In this document: one piece after another, positions 34,916 through 47,585 of the stretch
Position numbering within the stretch: position 1 is the stretch's first letter
Layout of the letters: every line of letters begins with the position of its first letter
Assembly: GCA_023055505.1 (NCBI GenBank)
Contig: JALIRH010000004.1
Span: 23,369,368-23,433,367, forward strand
Direction of reading: 5' to 3'
Origin: Callipepla californica brunnescens
Lineage: Eukaryota; Chordata; Aves; Galliformes; Odontophoridae
Length of the DNA: 64,000 bases
Made by a program: the position numbers and the translations under genes
The notes under the pieces: generated by a model
Database searches by the model: none
Seen by the model: only the letters and a program-made list of their open reading frames with translations
Told to the model about the DNA's origin: nothing

Positions 34916-37900
34916 TAATTCTAATTTATTTACAAGCATTTCAGATTAAATGAAACCTATAATTGGTCTGAGATTGCTCAATCAATATGTACCACACAAA
35001 CATAAATCTATAACACAGATCTTTCACTAGGTCCAACTAAATCAAATGACTAATTTCATGCCTAAGCTAATTTTGGTGCAGCCTTCATTACTACTGGCAG
35101 AAGAATGTATCAGAGATGCAGTGATACTTTTTGCCTTCACCATCTCACACTTCATCCTCATGCTGTCTGTACTGTTTTTCCCCCTTTACTGCAGGGAGTT
35201 TAACATTCAAATCCAATCTTTCATCTGTGGAATACACTTTGCAAGTTCAATTTCACTAGTTATTCTGCCATCATGCATGCTTTCTCTTTGTTATTTATGA
35301 TTTTTGACCCAGATATTCATACACCCGACTATTTATAATAAAAAAAATAAAAGCACACACTCTTAATTTGTAAAGGTTACTGAATTTAAATGTTACCAAT
35401 ACATAAACAGGCAGAACAGTGAAAGACAGCAGTGTAACTGTGAGAAATTAATGTCCTAGGAAAATAAGACTAAAGAGTTTACAAGGTCCTCATTATAAAA
35501 TAGCTCACTGCTGAAATACTTTTCAGACTTCTACATAATTCCCTGCATCTTTTAAAAGACAAAACATTAACATGGTATCAGGTAACATTACACATCTGCA
35601 TTTCTGCTGAAGTTAGAAAATGCAGTATGTTATAATTTGAAACTAAAGGCTCAGATTTACAGTTTAAGATGAAAGGAGGTCCTATGACACAGACTGGCCA
35701 CTTGTGTGCTCTGACTACTGACAACTACGCAGACCGACACGTGCTGATACTTCTTGCTCTGCCAACTGTATTCACATATTGCCTCACCACTTAAAATACA
35801 GTCCTGTGAGGGCTTATATATTTGCTTCCACTCAAAGTACCAATCTGCTTAATTGAAGTTAATGGGAAAATTCACAACACAGTGTTAAATAAGTATAAGA
35901 ATTAAATCTTTACAAAGCTCTTCTAAGTGTAGAAACATTTGAACAACATTCTTTCTAGTGTAATTACAGCAGCATTTAAGCATCTTTGAAGCTAATTGGA
36001 CAGCGACAGTGCTTCTTGATTCTAAATATTCCTCGCATCACAATAACAGTTGGTGGTCCCAAGTTAGATTAGGATTTGTTATCTAAAAAACACACAACAC
36101 ATAGATGGATAATTAAGGAAAAAGTATTGTTTATATAAATAAGACTGAACAAACAGTATGTCTTTTATGCACATTAATTCCTATTTCAGGACAGAAAGAA
36201 TCAGCACTTATGGGAGTTTCTCATACAAAGAGCTTTAAAAACAGCATAAAACCACTCACCACTTAATTCCTTACAAGCCCTTGGTGCCCATCTTCGGCGC
36301 CAACTACAGAGCTTATTACTACATGGAAGCATGGCTAGCAAATTCAAATCATCCCAGAAATGTAATTATATCCAGTACTAAAAACAAAAACAGTCCAACA
36401 GCTTTTAATCTAAAATATGAGAAAATTCCTTCCCGACCCCCAGTCAGTAACTTAACACAAAACCAGAACTACCGAAAGGCAAATGAGCTTTTGGAATCAT
36501 TACAAATAATGCAGCGCTCTCCATAAATTTCAGTTTTAGTGGCAGTCAATATTGAATGTACTTTACAGAGGAAGGAAGTGCTTTTCCAGATCTCAAATAG
36601 AAATCAGAATAACCCCTAAATGTTTGCTAATTTATTTATTTTAAGGTGACTCAAATCTGCTATATGATTGCCTTTCATAGCCTAACAAATGTTGGTGCTA
36701 ACCTCTATACAATTATACAAAAACAGAAAAGGTACGTGTTACCCTACCTAGGTTCTTAGAATGGAAAGCATGTCTTCTTCCTTTTACTTATTAAAAAAGA
36801 AAAATCATTTCATCACTACTTAGCATTAATACAGAAACTAAAAGCACAAATTTTATCTCAGTACAGGTTAACTTCAGAGACTTTGTAATGATATGCATAA
36901 TTAAAACTAATAACTCAAAATTTCACTTATGCCTCCTACTACTCTCAGTATGAGAATGGGTGAGTAGAACAGAACCTGTTTTGTATTCTCTTACATTAAC
37001 TATGACAGCTTACAGCGCATATCCCTGAACAATTTTGGTTGCAAACATCTCTACAGAGAAGTCTGACTATTCCAACACTTTTCTAATTATTACCCAGCTA
37101 CTAAGAAGTGGAAGGACCTTCCTTTTTGTTGTAAGACAGCTTGATTTCTTTATTAGTCCTTTGAAACACTTTGAAAGTACAGGTTTATTATATCATATCA
37201 CTCACATAGAGGGCATCTTGAGAAATTAAAAAACCTCCATCAGACTGAACAGAATTAACCCAAGGGAAAGTTATTTTGATACTTTCCCAATAGTAGCTAT
37301 GCTGAAAATATGACAGTCTTTGCTACATTTCTGAAATGTGCTCAAAGCATAATTCAGACCTCCTGGTCTGTGGTTGCTTCCTCTACCTCTGCACAGAGCA
37401 TTAGCAGAAAGAAGATATTTAAATTCTATGTTATAACTCCATTTTCCTCAACCTCCTTTTATTTTTTGCCCCACCAATATTTTGGGAGGGTTTCTGCTCC
37501 TGACATGCATTAACTATGGTTATTATTAGGCATTACACTGTTAGCAAGCTGGTTCTCAATGGTCTATTATGGGACTGCCTTACTATTTCTGCTTTTGACT
37601 CAACTGCACCTCTGATTTATTTTTTGCCTTTTGTATTGAGTCTTTTTATTACTATTAACTTCCTTTCTCCTGAAGCTTTGACATAGCAGCTCTTATTTTT
37701 TGGCTTTCTGATACTACATTACAAACTGGGAAAGCAAGAGCATTCTCAGTGGTTAGAAATGTCCCTTATGATGGCCACCTGCCAATTCCATTTTGGGAAA
37801 AGCTCAGGACCACTTCACGCCTTCACAGCTTGGCTTCCACAGAATGGAAATAAAGGTTTGCTGGTTGAAGGAACAGTGCGGTGCACTGCAAGAGACCTTA

Positions 37901-38990
37901 GATCTAGATAAAGCTGTGACCAATAAGCGGCACCACATGGAAGCAGTGAGTTTCAGCCAACTGAAACGCACTGATTTGCAGTACATGTTTTAGTTCTGCA
38001 TGTAATACAAGAATTTTACACAGATCCACAGCATCACAAACATTTCAGTTGCTCTTCCTGACTTCCTTTTAGGCTACTTGCTTAAGTTTCATATAGTCTC
38101 ACTCTGATTATTTTTTTCCCATAATTGGGAAAATAGTTTGCCATAGTAACAAGAAAAATAAATTAAGCAAGTCTAACAAACACTGAGTCACTATTTTTTC
38201 TTTATGTTACAACATACTGGGGAGGAAAAGTGTCAGTTCCATATATAGGTAACATCAAGAAAAACTCATGAATAACTAACTGCAAGGAGAGACAAAAGCT
38301 GAAAGAAACAAAGTATACATCCTCAACAGGTTGCAGTATTCAATACAAGAGTGGAAATTTTCCGTACTATTAGACCTATATCATATTTGATTGAAAATAT
38401 TCAAAAAGTTGAAAAATAACTAATGGAAGACAACGCCTGCAGTAAGACTCTTAACCAGAGGATCAACTAATTAAAGGAGAAAGGAATGCTGCTAAATAGC
38501 CACACTGAAGTATTTCACTTTTAAACATACACTAGCAAAAACCACATGCTTGCAGCCTTTTACTTAACTGAAACAACACCTTTGAAGTGTTTTTAAATTG
38601 TCATACAGAATTATGAATCCAACATCCAAATCTTAATATAAAATTCTAACCAGAAAGGGCTGTGCACTTTTATGAGAACAAAAACTTGCATAGCAGCACC
38701 ACATAAACAGAAATGATCTGCTTGTAAAACTTTGATATCATACACATGACATACGATTTCTTATTAGCTTCCAAATTAAAAGCCTATATAAAGGAATTTA
38801 AATTCTTCTTCAGGTATGTTTATAAACACATTAAAAAAAAGAAAAAATAACAACAACAACAAAAAAGTAGCCCTAATGCCTACTACAACATGATATTACA
38901 TTATACAGATTCCAGTCTGAGCCACTATCGTAGTAATCACATTCAGTAGGAACATGTGAAATAAATAAATGTTCCCCTCCCAGCCACTGG

Positions 38991-39024
38991 ATTTTATTTT
39001 ATTTTATTTTATTTATTTATTTTA
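38991..39024. repeat. (TTTTA)n / (TTTA)n simple repeat
   Basis: Four TTTTA-type units pass into TTTA units. Low-complexity sequence. Confidence 0.88.
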
Positions 39025-42000
39025 CAAAGAGAAAAAGAAAATGTGGCACATGCACATTACACCATACTAGGACTGCCCAGCAAGAAGATTGCTTCATTAT
39101 ACACTTCACAAATGACAAGCTGTAAAATAGAAAACATACCCTGTTTGCACAAACTGAACTAACAAGTTGGAATGCAAGGTCTAATTATTTTCAAGTGAGG
39201 GGTGAGACTTGTGAGAAATCAGTGTTCTCTTTTCACATCAAGAAATGCAAATACAGAATCAGCATTTGATATTACTGCTGGAAAAAGATGCTAGAAGACA
39301 CTGGTGATATTCACATCATAAGGGCAGTCAGTTAGTTGGTACAAAGCAAAGTCTGGAAGTTGTTCTACCAAAACATAAGAAACCCTGATCACTCATATAG
39401 CGTCATTAAGAAACTTTCAGTGACATTCTTACATTGAGTCAATTCAATCAATAAATTCTTAATCTCACAAAAGTTTGTTCTAAAAGAACTTATTCTTACT
39501 TTGTAAAAGATATAAACAAGACTTTGTCACACTGTGGGCTAGTGCCAGAAGAATAAAAACAGAAAAGTCATATAGAATTGGAAATACCAACACCTCTTTA
39601 TACCGTGAGCCTTTTTTCCTTAGTGGCTCAAACATACACTAGACTCTTAAAAAAAATGCTTAAAGATAAACAGAAATTCAGGAAACTTAAGTTTTAGGTT
39701 AAGTGGGAGGAAAAAGAGCACAGAACATCTCTCCAAAAAAAAGCATAAGTAAAGCATGAAGAACTGGGAGCTGCCACAGACAAAAGCAGATTTTTGTCTC
39801 CCTCTGTCACTGAAGGAGATTGCCCACAGCTACGCACACACAGAACTTGGACTGGGACACCCAGTATCTGCATGAGGGCTCTGCATGTACAGCTACACCA
39901 GCCAGACAACTATGGCACATTTACTTGCCTCTTATCAATCCTCTCTCTCTTCAAAGAGAAAAGATCCTTCACTCACTAGTTTATAATATAGACCTCAACT
40001 GGTTTTGCTATTTATAAAGAAAAACTTCATAAGTACAAAGAAGACTACAGAAAATGCAGAAAATTACTTGATCGATAGTTAATTCCCAGTATTCTGTGCC
40101 TCAAGAAGTAAAATCAAAACATTTCACACATACACAAAAAAAAAAAATCCTGTTGTAGTCACAGTGATATATTAACCTATGCAGACCAGTTGTTGATCTG
40201 TGACACATCAGCTAAGAAACATACATTAAAAGCGAAGCACTTGTGAATGAGTCCAGGCATTATAAAAATGTTCTAACTTTTTTGAAAACAAATTGCAAGT
40301 ATCTTTAAATAAATATCTTTAAATATCTTTTAGAATATTTTTAATTGCAAATGAAACTAATCTAGAACATTGTACTAGTCACATTTCACATCACTGTCTA
40401 GTACAACCCTCAGATTTGTCCAGAACTGAGATTCATGCACATACAAAGTCAGAGACAAGCCACAATTAACCTGTAGAAGAAGGTAGATGGAAAGACCAAT
40501 TGGACACCATTCCATCTTTAGAAACAGCAATTTGAAACTTTGAAGGGAACCTTGCTTTTTTGCTTCATTCCCACACAGTCAGTACTTCTGCTTTCTGATC
40601 ACTACTTTATTATTCACACTCCTGCAAAAAGAAGTGGGGTCTGAAGCTGAAGAAACTGCTGGAGACTCACCCACCTCAGCTGTGAGGTCTGTCAAGCTGT
40701 CCTAATAATGGCTTCTTGCAGATGTGCTGTGACGCTGGAAGCAGTTACCCTGTGCTGCAAGGCTTTCCCTTACTACTTGGGTGAAATAGGACAGAGGCAC
40801 AATGGACGCCATGCCACTAAAGCAAGAGGAGGTGAAGCTACAGAGGTGCTGCTGCATCAGCTCATGGAAACTGTTGTAGTGATGGCAGTCACCAAAACTG
40901 CATTTGGGGTTGGTGAGGGAACCAAGAGGTCAGAGTTTCACTTGTATCGTCAAGCATCAGCGCAGCTACTGCACTCCAGTACACTAAGGAGTGGGGGGAA
41001 AAAAAAAGGAAGAACGCCTAGCAACAAAGTAGGAGGGGAGGTTGTAGCACGAAAAGATGGACTTCCATAGGAAAATCATCACTGGTTTATCTTAAAAAAT
41101 AAATATATCAAGCACAGACATAAGACACAGAAAAGTTCCCCAATCCACACTGGCATTGAAGATGTCTTATGCTTGACAGTAAGCTAATCTGATGTGTTCG
41201 TGCAATAAAGAAACTCCCTTGGCTGAAGCTCTGTTTCGTTAGGGTTACAGTGCTTTGGGGGCCAAAGTAATCAGACTGCAATGCAATATAGTTCAGCCTG
41301 GCATTCTTGACAGTCAGCACCCACCTTTACGAGACTTCATTTATGTTCCCTCAGAAAGCCTTAACAGATTAATAGCTTAATAGAACAGACAACAGTACCA
41401 AGCTTAGAATAGCAACAGTGCCAAGTTCTTAGAATATTTCTTCAAAACTATTTATTAAATTAACTTTCACTTGTGTTCAGTTTACATGAAATTCTCTAAG
41501 TCATGAATGAAGTCTCTCTCTATGCCATTTTTCCCCGTGAATTCAGTATAGTCTGCATATGTTGCATTTTTCTACAGAAGGCACACACACGTACACAAAC
41601 ATCAAAAAACACAAAAATGCCCCAGAAATGCAGGCTAACTGCTCACAACCAGCAACAAAAAACATTCAATTTGGAGACCCCATGACAAACCACACAGACA
41701 CCTCTATCTACCAGAATTATTCTAAACTTGCCAAACTTGCTCCCAGGAAGAACCCTGCAGAAAAAATCTCCCTTCTCTGTAAAATGTACGACTGCACTAT
41801 CTTCAGAGGGGTGACTGTATTATTTTACAATCTCTATGTACAGAACTGAATGCTTTGTAAAACTGGAATATCAGCTTCCAGGTAAACAACGATCTCAGTT
41901 TTAGCTGAGCAGATCCCTATGAATTGAATCTTAGAAAAGTAACACTGCCGTATAGATCAGATTTCTTTAGGAAGTTTCCCCAAATCAGCTCCTTTCATAT

Positions 42001-42056
42001 GTTACACGCTGGCAGAGTGATACTTCGAGGTAACAGGCTTTTAAACCCACTATAAG

Positions 42057-42075
42057 AAAAAAAAAAAAAAAAAAA
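42057..42075. repeat. Poly-A tract, A19
   Basis: Homopolymer of about 19 A without a recognisable retroposed body upstream. Confidence 0.88.
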
Positions 42076-44829
42076 CAACTACTTATCCATTCTATTCTAA
42101 CTGCACTCCTTCATTTAAAAGTATCTTAACTCTGTAACAGAGACCTAAAGATTCCTTAACTCCACTCCCTAAAAGTCAATTCATCCCTGTGCTCCATTTC
42201 CCAACATCCCCACAGGCCCTTCTAGGAAAAGAGGTATGTTTAATGGCACACTGGATGAGCTGCAGCTAGAGAAGGGGAAACCTGTTAAGAAAGCAGCACG
42301 GAGAGTAGTTAAAATAATTCAGTCTACCAGAAAAAAACAATGGCCAACTTATAATATTTAGCTCAGTACTAGTCTGGCTCTCTCTTTTATTACTCCCACC
42401 TTACAGTGTACACAGCTATCCTGCTTTTTAAGTGCTGTATAGAGCTGTAACAAAAGGCTTTCCACGCTCAAATATTTTGCAGTGTATGCAGCTGAATTTA
42501 ATGTCTTTAGTTAAAATATTATCAGCTAATCCAAACTAACAGATTTATAAAACCTGTACTCTCCTAATTAAGGTCAAGTCAACAAACATTAATTGCACAG
42601 ATTATCCTCATGAATGAGCCTTACATTCTGGGAAAATACAGTTGTCCAGTATGTCAGGATCTGCAGCATACTGAAGAGTTTTCATCTTAATGCTTGCTCT
42701 TTACAATCACTGAGCTTGAAATAAACTGTTTTCTTGATAAACTGAAAGCAGTGTCAAAAGAACAACCTTTAGCAAAGAGATCAGATGCTCAGCTACTCAT
42801 AAAATTGCAAAACACATGCTGCAATTTGTAACAGCCATGGCAGCACTGAACCTAAAGCAGTTTTGTTTTTTTTTAAAGTTCTGCGTAGCAAAGCGGGCCA
42901 CATTTCTTCGAGAAAGCCTTTAATATTTGTTCTTTGTATACATTCTTCATTCCAATCTGGTATTTTTGAGTACAAGATTAATTACAAGAAAGTGCTTCTG
43001 TCATTTCTTAAAATAGATTGTGAGTGGGAGCACATGCCATCACGACGTTGTAAACTCATCAGGAAATTATGATGTAGTACTGTCTTATTCTGAAGGCACC
43101 CACTAGCTAAGACCTGGTCAAGGTTGTGTCAGCACTCATGTTTTTCAGGATTGATCTTCTTACCAGAATTAAAAAAATAAAAACAACAACTCAGGAAGCC
43201 AAAGACACAGTGTATATTTTTCAAGAAAAAAAAATGAAAAAATAAAAACTTGACAGCAATCACTTTGAGCAACTTCAGCTTCAATTTTACATAAAGCTGC
43301 AGCTATAAATAAAATCAGATAGAAAATTATAACAACGAAACATTTAAGTGTAACTAAAACACAATGCACTGCATGTGGATTTCTTTATCAAATAAAGCTC
43401 AAAACTGAGATTAGGAAAAAAGTTTGTAGTTTTCATTTTTTATTAATTATAGAGTATTTAAATAAGAGCTTGGGAGAAAGGTAGAGAGAGTTCACCCCCC
43501 CCTGTTTTTTCCTGCATGTTACAAGCTTAAAGCCTACACAAGTCATCTTTGTTATGGAAAGATAAGGAACACAACTACATCAGAGAAATCACAGAAGCAA
43601 AAAACCTTTTAAGCAAGACAGGCAGCTGTTCTTCCTCTTGAAAAATACATTTGTTAGCATTTAACTTAAACAGACCAGATGGAAAACTTTACTTTTCAGG
43701 TGTATTACCACAGCTTCCAGGCTGGGTGATTCCAGAGTTTTCTGAATGTTAAAAGTATCTTCCTTTAAACATCAGCAAAAACAAGAGCTCCTGCTCTTAC
43801 AGCATTCAAACACGTCATAAACTTTTGTGACATTCTCTCTATCTGCATGGCTTCTGAAGGTATGGTAGCGCCTAATAAATGCATTTTTGCATGCACTTGG
43901 AATTCAGGCCCTCTAGTCCTTTACAAAGCAGTCCAACAAACACCACTTCATTAGCCAAAATAACAGCTGTATTCGAATTAGTTAGAAGGCTGGCGGTCCA
44001 CTACAGACAACAGCAAGAGGCACACCCAGGTAGGTACACAGCACACATTCACTGAAAGGTTGTTGGGAGATGTGTGACAGCACAACCCATAGCACCAGCA
44101 TCCACCCAGGGCTTGGGACCACGAACGTACAGCTATTCTTTTAGATTCACACCAGACTGAACAAGTACCAAAGAGGCAAGGAAAAGTGGGTTTCACTCCC
44201 TGTTAGCCCACAGGGATTCAAACATACTTTACCAGACTAAAAGCTGGATACAAACAAGCTTCTTATGTCACAGCTAGGTAAATACACAGCTGGGAATTAA
44301 AACATTAGGGCATCTTCCACTTCTACCTCTGCATTTACTGGAACTATGGTATCCCCAAGTGAGTATTTGTATAAGTGGATCAATAGAATATGCTCTCCAC
44401 GGCATCCCAACAAGTAGACTCATCTCAACATGTCTAAAACAAACACTCAACAACTCCACCCACCCTCAACATCTATCATCACATTATAAAGTTAATTTAT
44501 CTATTTCAGAAGACGTTTTCTTTTAGCAACTTGCACCTTGTGGATCATTTAGTATTTTTCCCTCCACCCAAAATACATCCAAAAATCTTCACTCCAGCCT
44601 TAAAACACACATGAAATTCATTGTTTAACCTATTGACTCTTATGGTGAATTAACTGTGAATTGTTTGTTCGTTGTTTTGGAAATCATTACATACTTTTGA
44701 ATGCCACGTTAAGTTAAGCCTAGTAACAGTGCTTTGTATCTTCAACTTCTCATCTAAACTCTTATTCCCTGGAATAAGGAGGGATGCAGCCAGATGAAAA
44801 AAATTAAGAGGAATACAAAAAATCTATCA

Positions 44830-45150
44830 TGAATCACAGAATGGTTTGGTTGGCAGGGTCCTCTGCAAGTGATCTGGTCCAACATCCTGCTCAGGCAGGG
44901 ACACCTACACAAGGATATCCGGGATTGTATCCTAACAAAACGTTACCTGACATTCAGAGAGAAGCTCCTGTGTTCCAGCTTGTGCTCATTGCCTCACGTC
45001 CTGCTACTAGGCATCAGAGAGACCCTGGCTCCACTTTTCCTTGTGCTGTGCTGGAGTCTCCAGTCTGCTCATATCTGTCTTGTTCTGGAGACCTCCAACT
45101 GGACACAGTGCTCCAGGTATGGCCTCACCAATTCTGAATAGAGGAGAAGT
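44830..45150 (-). mobile_element. CR1 LINE 3' fragment
   Basis: The left border is gaatcacagaatggtttggt, the complement of a CR1 3' terminus. The body includes 'tccaacatcctgctcaggca', an 'aagctcctgtgttccagctt' segment and the right part 'cacagtgctccaggtatggc', which corresponds to the ORF2 C-terminal coding region. Several segments of the canonical 3' UTR are shortened, so small deletions are present. Confidence 0.9.
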
Positions 45151-46989
45151 CTATCATAACGTGTATGTCATTTCCAGTGGATTAGCAGTGCTCCAGTAAA
45201 TAAAGAAGTTTGATAGTGGTAGTTATTAATGTTAGAATATTTTTACTGCAAGTCTGTCCCTTCAGTTTAGTGACTGCAGTATAGCTCTTACCCAGAAAGG
45301 TAAAACTATGGTAATGTTCACGACAGATTATGAAGAAAATCAAAACTTTCTTAACACTGTTGGAGCAAAGCATGTAATAAAATTACATTACTTACTCTTA
45401 ATGTTCAAAATTGTACTCCTCTGAATTAGCTGATTTGAAATGACTGATGAATTTGTAAAGTCTGCTGTTTACTACAGAATAAACAAACTGAATCTACAGA
45501 ATCTTAGCTACTCAGCCAACAAACTGCAAAAACTAAGGAACCAAAGTGAATGAGACCAAAGGCAAAACTGTGCCTGTGTGAGTGACATTTTGAAGACATG
45601 TAAACTTGGGAACTTAATGTGAGAAGGCTTAGTAAGAAACCATACACAAGCACAGAAAAATCTTAAAATAACATTCACCTTTCAACAAACAAATGCCAAG
45701 TGAAATGAAATTTTTGTAGGTATTGTAAGAGTACTCTCAACCACTACATTTGGTGGTTTTCGTTGTTTCTTTGTTTTAATAACTGTAAAAACTGCCATAC
45801 ATTAAATTCTTACAGATACCAAACAGAGCTCAAAATGACTGTGAAATCTAGGGATCTACATTACATTATGATAGTTTTCTACAGCAATTCTTAAACAATC
45901 AACAAGTGTATTTCACTAGTAAGTCATGTTTTAAAACTCACACCTGACAAACGTAATCATGAGTGAATGCAAGATAAATACAATAATCCAACCTTATTAA
46001 AGAATCTCATGTATTAATTTACCACCGTTTCTGTCCTCACAGGCTTGGGAAAAAAAACATATTTTAGCATATAGCCTATCTGGCATGTAAGTTTCAAGAC
46101 TTTCTACCTAAGAACTTAGAAAGTAGATAAGAAAGAAAAATAAATCTGCAAAAATGTATAAATCATAGATGATCTATACTGGGAGAAAGAGCTTCACACA
46201 GATTTATACAGCAAGCAATTCTACCAGTCACAATTCAATATCTGAAATTACATTCAGTGTGGAATAAATCACACAGCAGTGATAATCCATGCAGTACTGT
46301 AAGCTTTAAATATGTTTAAATGAAAAACTTACTGAAATGGGCACACAGTAAAAGTGTTTTCTTCAGTCACATTCACTTAGCATCATTAAAAACCTAGCCT
46401 GTATTTTAAGATGCATCATCAATGCACAGTAATAGACATTAGATAGCTGTGTAACGGCCCAGAGAAATATTACAGATGTATTACATTGACTTTAAATTGA
46501 ACTAACACAGTTAAAATGCTCACTTTAGTTTTTTCCTATGAAGAAATTATGGAAGCTGAATTTCCATTTCTGATACCACTGAAGCGAAAGAAAAGATAGA
46601 TCTCCAAAGACCCTTAAATATCTATAAAAAGCTAACAGGTGTTAGAAGTAAAATTAACATTATTGACAAATTGTTGGAAAACAAATAATGAACAACATAT
46701 AAATCAAAAACAGATGTAGTCTTTTCTCATCCTACATTTTGCATACCAGAATCTATGGTAAAGTCACAGAGTGGGACATTGCTTCGTTGCATATAATGCC
46801 TGTATTTCTAAAGAAAGGGACAGGTAGATGGATTAGTGAAACAAGCTATAAAATTTCATACAGGTGCTTTTTGTCTGAAGGCTCCACACAAAGATAAACG
46901 AGACTATTCTGTACATCTGACTAACAGGTAAATAACAAACGTAAGCAGAACAAGGAGCTCAGCCTAAAAAAAAAGACACCTTCTAGAAG
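45151..46989. other. No gene or recognised repeat
   Basis: Unremarkable AT-rich sequence. A minus-strand AAGA|GTAAGT donor motif at about 45,393 with a nearby AG allows a 34-base open segment, not interpretable alone. Confidence 0.55.
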
Positions 46990-47585
46990 GGAATGGCTGG
47001 CTTGGTACATGGGAGGAAAACAACAGAAACTGTTTATCTCAACTTCAGCAAGAGTTTGGACACTGTATCCCTTAAAATCCTCACAGAGAAGCAGATGAAG
47101 GATAGGCTGGAAGAGCAGAGAGGTGGATCAAAAACTGGGTGAACCATTGGGCACAAAATTGACCAGTGATCAGTGGCCCTAAGTCTAGTTGGAGGTCAGT
47201 AACAAGAGGAGTGAGCTGGGACTATTCAGCCTGGAGAAAAAGAAGCTCAGGGACATGTTACTAATGTGCACAAATATCTAAAGGGATGATGCAAAGAAAA
47301 TAGAGCTAAACTCTTTTCAGGCGATGATCCATGTCAGGACACCAGGCAATGGGCACAAACTGAAACACAGAAGGGTCCCTCTGAGTATCAGTTAACACTT
47401 TATTATTGTGAGTAACCAAGTACTGGCACAGGTTGCCCAGAGAAGCTGTGGCATCTCCTTCCTTGGAGGTACTTAAAAGCTGCCTGGACGTGGGCCTAGT
47501 CAGTCAGCTCTGGGCATGCTTGAGCATGGATTGGTCCAGGTGGCCTCTGGAGGTGCCTGCCAACCACAGCCATTGAGTGATAATG
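46990..47585 (+). mobile_element. CR1 LINE with reverse-transcriptase remnant and internal deletion
   Basis: Near 47,041 the plus strand reads NFSKSLDTVSLKIL, a decayed form of the CR1 reverse-transcriptase motif DFSKAFDTVSHNIL. About 150 bases later the segment 'ctagttggaggtcagtaaca' corresponds to the SWRPVTSG motif. It runs almost directly into 'cagcctggagaaaaagaagc', the ORF2 C-terminus. The finger/palm region that normally lies between is missing. The 3' UTR follows ('cagagaagctgtggcatctc', 'aaaagctgcctggacgtggg') and ends near 'cattgagtgataatgtg'. Dead element. Confidence 0.9.

Larger units (their letters stand above)
34916..44829. other. Long stretch without recognised gene or transposon
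   Basis: Nearly 10 kb of AT-rich sequence. Simple repeats: (TTTTA)n at 38,991-39,024 and A19 at 42,057-42,075. GC-richer patches at 40,640-41,070 (with a 120-codon plus-strand open frame, unrecognised) and 43,980-44,210 are unexplained. Possible minus-strand exons lie at 36,260-36,303, 40,671-40,701 and around 43,706-43,738. No known family could be assigned to any of these. Confidence 0.45.

Noticed and set aside
40708..41070. 120-codon plus-strand open frame in a GC-richer patch
   Set aside because: Composition is suggestive but the peptide matches nothing I know and there is no promoter or splice support. Kept only as part of the unexplained GC-rich blocks.
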